Below the pieces are notes generated by a model. The model saw nothing but the letters and a program-made list of their open reading frames with translations, was not told where the DNA came from and ran no database searches. A DNA stretch of 64,000 bases, from the NCBI RefSeq assembly GCF_014649495.1, contig NZ_BMTD01000008.1, positions 62,001 through 126,000 of the forward strand, given 5' to 3'. The translations under genes were made by a program, and so were the position numbers. This stretch comes from Streptomyces filipinensis. GTDB lineage: Bacteria; Actinomycetota; Actinomycetes; Streptomycetales; Streptomycetaceae. Shown in pieces: positions 1-6,823 of this stretch (position 1 is the stretch's first letter; each line of letters opens with the position of its first letter).

Positions 1-481
1 GAACAGCGATCTTCTTGCCTTTGAGGTCGGCGGCCGTCTTCAGCTTCGAGCCCTTCGGCACGATGATGTTCTCCGCCGCCTGGTCAGGCCTGAGCGAGCG
101 GTTGACGGCGACGACCTTGAACCCGTACTCCTTCGCGGCGCCGGTGATCGGTGGCACGTCGCCGACGCTGCCGAGGTCGATGTCACCCGAGGCCGCGGCC
201 TGCACGAGCGGCGGGCCGTAGGTGAACCGGGCGAACTTCACCTTGTACGGTGCGTTGTCGAACACACCGGTCAGCTTCGCAAGGGCTTGGCTGCCGTCCC
301 CGCCGTTGTCGCCGATGGTGAAGGTGTACGTGCTCCACTCGGGGTGCTTGGCATCGCTCGCGTCGACGGCGTTGCTCAGCGGCGCGGCGCTGTTCGAAGA
401 CGACGATCCGCAGGCGACGAGGGTGCCCGCGAGGGCGAGCGAGCCGAGGGCGCCGATGAGTCTGGTGGTTCTCTTTCGCAT
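1..481 (-). CDS. ssuA: Sulfonate/taurine ABC transporter substrate-binding lipoprotein, C-terminus outside window
   Basis: The first 160 residues of a periplasmic-type binding protein are present; the gene runs off the left end. The ATG at 479-481 opens a lipoprotein signal (MRKR, hydrophobic stretch, then a LVAC lipobox with Cys24 as the lipidation site) followed by a Ser-rich linker. The segment GSVGDVPPITGA and the run around VVAVNRSLRPDQAAENIIVP match the ligand-binding lobe of the SsuA/TauA group, which delivers sulfonates to an SsuBC permease. It is the last gene of the leftward operon, 62 nt after ssuB. A preference for sulfonates or taurine is inferred from the family and from the dioxygenase remnant upstream; the exact ligand cannot be read from the sequence. 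Confidence 0.85.
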   Translation of the reverse strand, partial: MRKRTTRLIGALGSLALAGTLVACGSSSSNSAAPLSNAVDASDAKHPEWSTYTFTIGDNGGDGSQALAKLTGVFDNAPYKVKFARFTYGPPLVQAAASGDIDLGSVGDVPPITGAAKEYGFKVVAVNRSLRPDQAAENIIVPKGSKLKTAADLKGKKIAV

Positions 482-543
482 GGTTGTCGTGCTTTCTGTG
501 CTGGGTGAGGGTGTGTCGGGGAGGTCAGTGCTGTTCGGAGAGC

Positions 544-1275
544 TCAGTGCTGGCCGGCGAGGCCGAGGTCTTCCAGGAGTCGTGCGCGGAGTTCCTCGCG
601 TGCGACGCTCGACTCGCGGTCCGCGGCGGAGAGGCTCACCTCGTGCGAGCTGCCGATGCGGCCGTTGCCCATGACGACGACGCGGTCCGCCAGGGCGATC
701 GCCTCGTCGACGTCATGGGTGACGAGCAGCATGGCCGCGTGGTGCTTGCTGCGCAGCGCGCGTACGAGGTCGTGCATGCGCAGCCGGGTGATGGCGTCGA
801 GGGCCGCGAACGGCTCGTCGAGCAGCACGAGTTCGGGCTCCGAGACCAGCGCCCGCGCGAGCGACACCCGCTGGGCCTCGCCGCCGGAGAGCTCCTTGGG
901 CCAGGCCTTCTCGCGGCCCGAGAGACCCACCTCGGCGAGCACGTCGCGGGCCCGCTGGTCAGCGTCGGGTCCGTGCAGGCCGAGCGTGACGTTACGCAGG
1001 ACCCGCTGCCAGGGCAGCAGCCGGTCGGCCTGGAAGACGATCGCACGCCGTGCCGGGACCTCCACGCGCCCTCCGTCGGGCCGGTCAAGGCCGGCGAGCA
1101 GCCGCAGCAGGGTGCTCTTGCCGCAGCCCGAGGGGCCGAGCAGGATCACCAGCTCCTCGTCGGCGATGCTGAGGTCGAGGTCGTCGAGCACCACCCGGTC
1201 ACCGAACCGGCGGACCACCTGCTCGACGACGACCCCGGTCTGCCTGCGCAGCTCGGTCGTCACGACGCTGCTCAT
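544..1275 (-). CDS. ssuB: Sulfonate ABC transporter ATP-binding protein
   Basis: This 243-residue ATPase powers import by the SsuC permease. All ABC motifs are visible: Walker A GPSGCGKST at about residues 47-55, a Q-loop near VFQADRLLPW, the signature LSGGEAQR near residue 129, Walker B LVLLDEP near 150 and the H-loop THD near 185. The short length with a single nucleotide-binding domain is typical of the SsuB/TauB/nitrate family. Its ATG overlaps the stop of the permease gene by 4 nt, so the two are translationally coupled. Membership of this family is certain; the choice of sulfonate over taurine or nitrate rests on neighbours. Confidence 0.93.
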   Translation of the reverse strand: MSSVVTTELRRQTGVVVEQVVRRFGDRVVLDDLDLSIADEELVILLGPSGCGKSTLLRLLAGLDRPDGGRVEVPARRAIVFQADRLLPWQRVLRNVTLGLHGPDADQRARDVLAEVGLSGREKAWPKELSGGEAQRVSLARALVSEPELVLLDEPFAALDAITRLRMHDLVRALRSKHHAAMLLVTHDVDEAIALADRVVVMGNGRIGSSHEVSLSAADRESSVAREELRARLLEDLGLAGQH

Positions 1276-2255
1276 GACGCCTCATAACTGGGTCGCCACC
1301 GCAGCAGCACCCGCTCAAGAGCCCGGACGAACTGGTCGGCGAGCAGACCGAGGAGCGAGTAGATCACCAGCCCCACGAAGACCTGGTTGGTCTGGAGATA
1401 CGTCTGCCCTTGAGTGATGAGGAAGCCAAGTCCCTGGTCGGCGTTGACCGTTTCGGCCGCGACGAGGCCCAGGACGCTGTACGCGAGGGAGAACCGGAGG
1501 CCGACCAGGAACCCCGGCAGGGCTGCGGGCACCAGCACGCGCGTCACCAGACGCCAGGTGCCCGCGCCCGTCGTGCGGGCCATCTCGATCAGCCGCTGGT
1601 CGACGCCCCGGATCGCGGCGAACAGGTTCAGATACATCGGCACGCCGGCTCCGAAGGAGATCAGCAGCACCTTCGTGAGTTCGTCGATGCCGAACCACAC
1701 GATCATCAGCGGCAGCACCGCAAGCAGGGGGATGGTGTTGAGCACCTGCACGACGCCGTTGAACAGGTACTCACCGCTGCGCAGCAGCCCGCCGAGCACG
1801 CCGGCGACGATGCCCACCGTCAGGCCGATCGCCAGACCGAGGCCGGCCCGCTGCAGCGAGATCGCCAAGTCGGGCCCGAGGACGCCCTGTTGCCACAGAT
1901 CGACGGCGGACTTCACGATCGACGTCGGCGCCGGAGCGTAGGTCTTCGACACCACCCCGGCCCGGGCGAGCACCTCCCACGCGACGAGGATCACGACCGG
2001 AGTCGTGTAGATGCCCAGGGGCCAGCGCAGACGCTCGCGGAGGATGCTGAGCGGCGTCCGCCGGCGGGCGTAGCGCGGCAGGAACACCTGGCGTTCCCGC
2101 TCCTCTCCTGCGACCGTCACCCGGTCGAGGGGGCGCGGGTGGTCGTCACAGCCGTGTTCGCGCGTGACCGTCGAGGGGTCGGGTGGCGCCGTGAGGTCGA
2201 CGCCCTCGACGACCGCGCCGATGCGGCCGGTGAGTTGACGGATGGAGACGGGCAT
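1272..2255 (-). CDS. ssuC: SsuC-type permease with N-terminal TauD dioxygenase remnant
   Basis: From about residue 45 this is a normal BPD-type permease: a hydrophobic first segment near IYTTPVVILVAWEVL, several more membrane helices, and the EAA loop near EMARTTGAGTWR that docks SsuB. The first 30 residues do not belong to a permease. SIRQLTGRIGAVVEGVDLTA is the classic start of TauD/TfdA alpha-ketoglutarate dioxygenases, and DDHPRPLDRVTVAGE resembles the end of that family. The start at 2253-2255 has a good GGGAGGG ribosome site and is the natural dioxygenase start, so an upstream extension to 2387 is rejected. The simplest reading is an in-frame deletion that removed the body and stop codon of tauD and fused its ends to ssuC. 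The permease part looks intact; whether the chimera is functional is unknown. Confidence 0.82.
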   Translation of the reverse strand: MPVSIRQLTGRIGAVVEGVDLTAPPDPSTVTREHGCDDHPRPLDRVTVAGEERERQVFLPRYARRRTPLSILRERLRWPLGIYTTPVVILVAWEVLARAGVVSKTYAPAPTSIVKSAVDLWQQGVLGPDLAISLQRAGLGLAIGLTVGIVAGVLGGLLRSGEYLFNGVVQVLNTIPLLAVLPLMIVWFGIDELTKVLLISFGAGVPMYLNLFAAIRGVDQRLIEMARTTGAGTWRLVTRVLVPAALPGFLVGLRFSLAYSVLGLVAAETVNADQGLGFLITQGQTYLQTNQVFVGLVIYSLLGLLADQFVRALERVLLRWRPSYEAS

Positions 2256-2294
2256 GAGGGGCCCTCCCGGGCAGACGGGCGCACCAGGGGTGCT

Positions 2295-2345
2295 GGGGAT
2301 CGGGGGATCTGGGGATCGGGGATCCGGGTTAGGGAATCGGGGATC
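2295..2345. repeat. Cluster of five GGGGATC direct repeats
   Basis: GGGGATC occurs at 2295-2301, 2303-2309, 2311-2317, 2318-2324 and 2339-2345, with a mutated copy at 2331-2338. The cluster lies between the leader peptide and the fused permease gene, in untranslated leader sequence. It may have promoted local rearrangement; no function is established. Confidence 0.6.
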
Positions 2346-2418
2346 TGCGTGAAGGGGCTGGCTCTGCGCAGGACCGGGCGACCACACGCGGAAGGCCGGG
2401 CCGGCCGGGCCGGAGAGA

Positions 2419-2455
2419 AGAACGCGTGGCCGCAGGACCGCTACAGACGCGTTCT
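2419..2455. promoter_or_regulatory. 9-bp inverted repeat between leader peptide and ssuC
   Basis: AGAACGCGT at 2419-2427 pairs perfectly with ACGCGTTCT at 2447-2455 across a 19-nt loop. It sits in the transcribed leader about 185 nt after the leader peptide stop and 165 nt before the permease start. It could be an attenuation hairpin or a protein operator; the sequence alone does not decide. Confidence 0.4.
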
Positions 2456-2639
2456 CGGCGACCGCGTCGGCGTGTGCGAACAGGCTCCCGGCTCACAAGG
2501 GCAGAGAGAAGACAACGCCCTCAGGAGGTGGATACGACGATCCCGCGGTGAGGCATCGCAGAGCGGGCGGCTTCACACCGCCTCAGCCCGGCGCGCGCCG
2601 ACCGCGCACACCGGCTGCCGCCGGGGACCACTTACCGGG

Positions 2640-2717
2640 TCAGCGACAACAAAACGCGCTGGAGACGTGCGCCAGGTCGATGTGGCGCCGCCGGGTCAGG
2701 TCCACGCGCGGGTTCAT
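2640..2717 (-). CDS. Cysteine-responsive leader peptide (25 aa) of the ssu operon
   Basis: This is a 25-codon ORF starting with the ATG at 2715-2717. It ends in the conserved pattern DLTRRRHIDLAHVSSAFCCR, with two adjacent Cys codons just before the stop. Actinobacterial sulfur-assimilation operons are often preceded by such peptides; slow translation at the Cys codons when cysteine is scarce is known, in mycobacteria, to raise expression of the genes downstream. A sister copy precedes the sfn/ssu operon at 51,904-51,984, with the same HxDLAxVSSAFC core. The 384-nt gap to the permease contains repeats and an inverted repeat. A longer reading frame upstream (to 2924) has no family resemblance and is not taken as coding. 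Confidence 0.85.
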   Translation of the reverse strand: MNPRVDLTRRRHIDLAHVSSAFCCR

Positions 2718-2998
2718 GGGACGGGAGTTCAGCAGACGCCCACCACGTCGGTCAATGCTTTCCCGGGCCGGTCTTGCATCGCGGACACGGAGAACCCGCC
2801 CGTCGGGACGCGTCCCTTTGGCGGAGACGGCGGTGGTCGGGCTATACGTTCCGTCGGCCCCGGGCGCCGAGTTGTTCCGGCAGGGATCGCTCGTGATGCC
2901 TCGTCCGAGACCTTCCAAGGCCATTTACGCAGGACATGCCAAGGGGCCAGGGGCCTCGCACCGACTTCGCGATACGCGGCTCCCGGGCCCTCACCCCG

Positions 2999-3178
2999 TC
3001 AGGCCCCCGCCTCCGCCGTCGCCCACCTCACACCCGACACGCCGCACGAGACAGCGTCGGCCACGGCGCGGACCTGGGGGGCTACGCGGGCCGGCTGGAC
3101 CGGTTCGGGAGGGCCCACGACACCGACGGCCGCGACCACGGCGCCACGGCCGTCGCGCACGGGGACGGCGAATCCGCC
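2999..3178 (-). pseudogene. IclR-family regulator remnant (C-terminal effector domain piece)
   Basis: About 58 residues on the minus strand read GFAVPVRDGRGAVVAAVGVV, a PP-rich turn, then ARVAPQVRAVADAVS. This is the last beta strand and helix of the IclR ligand-binding domain (typically APVRD-x-G-x-VVAA-x-x-V-x-GP and a final VRAAADAIS helix). No winged-helix domain or upstream part of the effector domain is present in any frame, so this is a truncated leftover. It abuts the TetR remnant on the opposite strand. Confidence is limited by the short length. Confidence 0.55.
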
Positions 3179-3214
3179 CCGCCCTGGCGTGCAGGGGGAG
3201 GCGGGTGCCGGAGG

Positions 3215-3525
3215 ATGAACGCGGCGGAGCGACGAGAGGCCGTGCTGCGGGCGGCGGTGGCCGAGTTCGCGCGGCAGGGCTACCACGGCACCTCCACTGA
3301 GGCGATCGCCCGGCGCGTGGGCGTCTCGCAGCCGTACCCGTTCCGGCTGTACCACGCGTTCGGCGAGGCGATCCGGGCCGGCTGGACCCGGCTGTGGGAG
3401 ACCGTGCACGCGCCCCTGAGGGCTGACGTCGACGAGACGTCGGCCTTCCTGGCCCGGGGAATGCTCCTCAACGCCCTGACCGTCATGGGGTTCCCGCCCG
3501 AGCACCGGGTGTGGCAGTGGATCGC
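3215..3525 (+). pseudogene. TetR-family regulator with large internal deletion
   Basis: The ATG at 3215 has a strong site (GGAGGATG context) and opens a perfect TetR helix-turn-helix: AERREAVLRAAVAEFARQGY, then GTSTEAIARRVGVSQPYPFRLY. Instead of the usual 60 or so residues of helices 4-7, the sequence jumps to HAFGEAIRAGWTRLWETVH, which corresponds to helix 7/8 of this subfamily, and continues to MGFPPEHRVW, its normal C-terminus. The frame then stays open to 4060 through unrelated sequence, so the native stop is also gone. DNA binding might survive, but the ligand pocket is missing; treated as a pseudogene. Confidence 0.75.
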
Positions 3526-3537
3526 GTCGACCGACGC

Positions 3538-3690
3538 CATGGCACAGTGCGCGTGGCCGACCCGGCCGAGGGCAGAGCCCACTCGCACATGCGCCCCGCC
3601 GAAACCGTCTCCTGGGGCGGAGCCAAGCGCAAGCGTCTCTTCATCACCGCGCAAACCAGCCTCTACCGGGTGGTCCGCTGTCGACTTCGA
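3538..3690 (+). pseudogene. SMP-30/gluconolactonase C-terminal remnant
   Basis: A short stretch reads VRVADPAEGRA, then VSWGGAKRKRLFITAQTSLY and a final Arg-Val. This is the last blade of SMP-30/gluconolactonase/LRE beta-propellers, whose usual ending is WGG-x-D-x-x-TLFITA-x-TS-x-YR. The rest of the roughly 300-residue enzyme is absent. It is in a different frame from the TetR remnant and directly downstream of it. The IclR, TetR and SMP-30 scraps together mark this interval as a decayed locus. Confidence 0.6.
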
Positions 3691-3733
3691 GACGCCGAAC
3701 ACCCGAGCGACCAGGGGCGCCCCGTCGCCGCCG

Positions 3734-3949
3734 TCAGAATGGGCGGATCTCGCCTTCGCCGCTGTGTACGACGACAGGGCGGCCGGCATAGCGCTCGGCG
3801 ATCGTCTGCGCCGTCGGCCGGTCCCGGTCCAGGGAGACGACCACCACGCCATGGCCGTCCTCCTCACCGACACCGACGGCGACCACCCCGCCGCGACCGA
3901 GCCACTCGCGGCTGATCTCCGTCTTGAGGGCGTCCAGATCCTCCGGCAC
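3734..3949 (-). CDS. Small protein resembling the pre-protease segment of its neighbour
   Basis: This 71-residue protein starts at the GTG at 3947-3949 with a good upstream GGGAAGGA site. Its pattern GVVAVGVGEED, alternating hydrophobics (HGVVVVSLDRDRP), then GRPVVVHSGEGEIRPF resembles residues 50-110 of the trypsin-like protein upstream (VVGVGIGEK, then LLAVKVFVRHKFP, then VDVEQVGTI). It could be a stand-alone copy of that alpha/beta domain acting as an inhibitor or chaperone of the protease, in the way propeptide-like proteins do, but that is inference. The gap to the protease stop is 68 nt, suggesting one transcript. Confidence 0.6.
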   Translation of the reverse strand: MPEDLDALKTEISREWLGRGGVVAVGVGEEDGHGVVVVSLDRDRPTAQTIAERYAGRPVVVHSGEGEIRPF

Positions 3950-4017
3950 GTCCTTCCCTCCCCTTCATTCAGGACGGCGGACAGGTGCTGTCAGGCGTTG
4001 GCGGGGTCGCTCGGTGT

Positions 4018-5115
4018 CTACGAGCCACCGCCGTGCCCACCGTGTCCCGGGCCACCGTGACCGGGCCCGCCCCCGCCCGGATGCGGGCCGGGACCTGTCA
4101 CCGGACCCGACGTGAGGATCGACACGTCGAGCGCGGTGATCACGTCGTCGATCGGGTTGGCGAAGGTCGTCGTGGTACCGCCCGCGAAGAGCAGTCCCAC
4201 TGCTTTCCCCGTCACACGGTCCATGATGAGAGAGCCCGAGTCGCCAGCAGCGCTGAAGGGATGCCCGCCATCGCCCGTGATGGCGATCTGGCCGGTGAAG
4301 GTGAACGTCCCGGTCTCGTAGGCAACGGCGGTGTCCGTGTTGACGCTTGTAACGGTACCGGTGGTGAAACCGGTGGTGCGCCCGGACTTCTCGACCGCCT
4401 CGTGCAGCACGGCCGTGGCAGTTCCGGTGGGCGGACCCGCCACCAGGTCGGCGACTGCCGCGACGATCTTCGGATCGAGTTGAGCGATGGCACAGTCGAC
4501 CGTGTTGCTGTCCGGCTTGAGCGGGATGAAGCGAGTCAGCTTCGCCACTTCGTCGTTCGCCGGGTCGCCGCCGTCCAACAGTCCGGGCTGGTAGATCGGA
4601 GCGCCCACGGGCAGGCGGCTCTCGTCCGCGAGGACATGGTTGTTGCTCAGGATGAAATAGCCGGCGTGGTTGCTCACGATGGCGCCGAGCGTGCCCGCCA
4701 TCACCACCTGACCCTCTGGATCCTCGTAGCCGACACTGCTTCCCGGGTGCAGCGGCCGGTAGCGAAGCTTGGGGTCCGGCCCGAGCGCGACGATCGTTCC
4801 GACCTGTTCTACGTCGACGTCCAGCCCGTCGAGGCTCGTGGGCAGTTGGTGCTCCTCCGGCACGTGGTCGAGCGGGAACTTGTGCCGTACGAACACCTTG
4901 ACGGCGAGCAGTCCCGTGCGTCGTCCGGCCACGATCTTCTCGCCGATGCCTACACCGACCACGTTCTGGACCGGCTGCGTGGTGGCGGGCTGCCGGAGGA
5001 CCTGCGCACGCGTCTCGGAGGACGGCCTCAGGAAACTCTCCGAAAGTTGAGACTTGGCCAGATCGGCGTCCCTGGCCACAGCGGATTGCGTGTACGAACT
5101 CAAACGGACCGGCAT
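4018..5115 (-). CDS. Trypsin-fold serine protease-like protein, no signal peptide
   Basis: A 365-residue protein with a complete chymotrypsin-like triad: His160 in LSNNHVLA, Asp207 in TVDCAIAQL and Ser293 in AAGDSGSLI. Residues 50-110 form an alpha/beta segment before the protease core that is common in bacterial cytoplasmic members of this group. The C-terminal 30 residues are Gly/Pro/His-rich (repeats of GPGHGG), a flexible tail that may bind metal. There is no signal peptide or membrane segment, so it probably acts inside the cell. The next gene downstream encodes a small protein like its N-terminal segment. The substrate is unknown. Catalysis is predicted from the intact triad only. Confidence 0.83.
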   Translation of the reverse strand: MPVRLSSYTQSAVARDADLAKSQLSESFLRPSSETRAQVLRQPATTQPVQNVVGVGIGEKIVAGRRTGLLAVKVFVRHKFPLDHVPEEHQLPTSLDGLDVDVEQVGTIVALGPDPKLRYRPLHPGSSVGYEDPEGQVVMAGTLGAIVSNHAGYFILSNNHVLADESRLPVGAPIYQPGLLDGGDPANDEVAKLTRFIPLKPDSNTVDCAIAQLDPKIVAAVADLVAGPPTGTATAVLHEAVEKSGRTTGFTTGTVTSVNTDTAVAYETGTFTFTGQIAITGDGGHPFSAAGDSGSLIMDRVTGKAVGLLFAGGTTTTFANPIDDVITALDVSILTSGPVTGPGPHPGGGGPGHGGPGHGGHGGGS

Positions 5116-5407
5116 GGCGCGCTCCAGAGTAACGGTATCCGGGAAGGGGTGGACATGGACAATTTAGCCGTATTGCCACTGTCTTATGCCAATTTCATGT
5201 CATATGGGTGAATTCGCGCCCTTCGCGGCAGGCCCTGCCGGAAACCCGCCGAAGCGGTTCCGCGTCTCGGTCGGCTGTCCAGGAAATGACCACGCGGACC
5301 GGCCCCAACAGGGCCTGACCGGACTCCAGGCATGGACGCCGGTCCGACCGGTCCGAGGGCGACCGGATACAGTGCGCGAGACGGCAGCCCGGCCAGGGAG
5401 GGGAAGC

Positions 5408-6628
5408 GTGACCGACACCAGCAGCACCCGGCCCGCCGAGGGAGAGGCGCAAGCACCGCGGCGGAGCCGGCTGCACCGCCTGATGCGCTACATCCCCCTG
5501 ATCGCCCCCGTCCTGCTGTGGGCCGTGCCCTGCTGGGTTCTCCTGCACACCGGCCAGCACTGGCCGCTGCCCGTCACGCTGGCCGGCACCACCCTGTTCG
5601 CCCTCGGCCTCATCGGTATGCCCCTCGCGATGGTGCGCGGCCACGGCCGGCGCCAGCAGGACCGGGCGGCGATCATCGGTGACACCCTGCTGGGCACCAG
5701 CTGGGTCCTGTTCACCTGGTCCGTTCTGCTCGGCGTCTTCCTGCGGCTCGCCCTGACCGTGGCCGGCGTCGGCGAGAGTCAGGACCGGGCCCGAACCGTC
5801 ACCTGGGCCGTCCTCGGCATAACCGCCGTCCTGCTCGCCTGGGGGTACACCGAGGCCCGCCGCGTGCCACGCGTGCGCCGCCTCGACGTACGACTCCCGC
5901 GACTGGGCGCGGGGCTGGACGGCACCCGCGTCGTCCTCATCACCGACACCCACTACGGCCCACTCGACCGCGCTCGCTGGTCGGCACGGGTGTGCGAGAC
6001 GGTGAACACCCTGGAAGCCGACCTGGTCTGCCACACCGGCGACATCGCGGACGGTACGGCCGCACGCCGCCGCGCCCAGGCCGCCCCGCTCGGAACCGTG
6101 CGGGCCACCCGGGCCCGTGTGTACGTCACCGGCAACCACGAGTACTACAGCGAGGCCCAGGGCTGGGTCGACCTCATGGACGAGCTGGGCTGGCAGCCGC
6201 TACGCAACCGCCATCTGCTGCTCGAACGCGGAGGCGACACCCTCGTGGTCGCCGGCGTGGACGACGTCACCGCCGAGTCCTCGGGCCTGGAAGGGCACCG
6301 CGCCCACCTCGCCGGAGCCCTGGACGGCGCCGACCCCGACCTCCCCGTCCTGCTCCTGGCGCACCAGCCCAAGTTCGTCGACCGGGCGGCAGCCGCCGGC
6401 ATCGACCTCCAGCTCTCCGGTCATACCCACGGCGGCCAGATCTGGCCCTTCCACCACCTGGTCCGCATCGACCAGCCCGTCGTCGCCGGCCTCAGTCACC
6501 ACGGAGCCCGCACCCTCCTCTACACCAGCCGTGGCACCGGCTTCTGGGGGCCGCCGTTCCGCGTCTTCGCCCCCAGCGAGATCACCCTGCTCGTGCTCCG
6601 CTCCCCGCACCTGCCGACCTCGCCGTAG
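5408..6628 (+). CDS. Membrane-anchored metallophosphoesterase (YkuE/YaeI-like)
   Basis: This 406-residue protein has four predicted membrane helices in the first 150 residues (near 28-48, 54-76, 95-118 and 130-147), followed by a calcineurin-type phosphoesterase domain. The dinuclear metal site is complete: DTHYG (Asp180, His182), GDIADG (211-216), GNHEYY (242-247) and SGHTHGGQ (about 334-341). Members of this group hydrolyse phosphodiesters or pyrophosphate bonds of envelope lipids; the substrate here is not known. The GTG at 5408 is chosen because GGAGGGG lies 4 nt upstream and family members start near here; the longer frame from 5186 lacks support. The 292 nt upstream, shared with the divergent protease, hold an AT-rich patch near 5155-5215 that probably carries promoters. 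Confidence 0.87.
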   Translation: MTDTSSTRPAEGEAQAPRRSRLHRLMRYIPLIAPVLLWAVPCWVLLHTGQHWPLPVTLAGTTLFALGLIGMPLAMVRGHGRRQQDRAAIIGDTLLGTSWVLFTWSVLLGVFLRLALTVAGVGESQDRARTVTWAVLGITAVLLAWGYTEARRVPRVRRLDVRLPRLGAGLDGTRVVLITDTHYGPLDRARWSARVCETVNTLEADLVCHTGDIADGTAARRRAQAAPLGTVRATRARVYVTGNHEYYSEAQGWVDLMDELGWQPLRNRHLLLERGGDTLVVAGVDDVTAESSGLEGHRAHLAGALDGADPDLPVLLLAHQPKFVDRAAAAGIDLQLSGHTHGGQIWPFHHLVRIDQPVVAGLSHHGARTLLYTSRGTGFWGPPFRVFAPSEITLLVLRSPHLPTSP

Positions 6629-6629
6629 C

Positions 6630-6653
6630 AGCGGGCGGGCCGACACACCCGCT
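6630..6653. terminator. Probable hairpin terminator after the phosphoesterase
   Basis: AGCGGG at 6630-6635 pairs with CCCGCT at 6648-6653, starting 2 nt after the TAG stop. No U-tract follows, which is common in this group of organisms. It may also serve the leftward operon ending at 6824. The arms are short, so confidence is moderate. Confidence 0.45.
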
Positions 6654-6823
6654 TGAAGTTTCCATGAGCCGAGGGGTCACGAGCCGGCACCGCGGGGCCA
6701 GGACATGGGTTGTTGCGCCATGTGCGGCCTTGAGGCCCGTACGGAACCAGCACGGGCAGTGCGCCGTGTCGCGTCACGACCGCCCGCGCCGACCCAGCAC
6801 AGCTCTCCACGGAAAACGGCGGC

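Noticed and set aside
1410..3218. Long plus-strand open frame of 602 codons
   Set aside because: It is antisense to the permease gene and then runs through the leader region and remnants. Composition is Arg/Gly/Asp-rich with no family pattern; high GC makes such open frames common.
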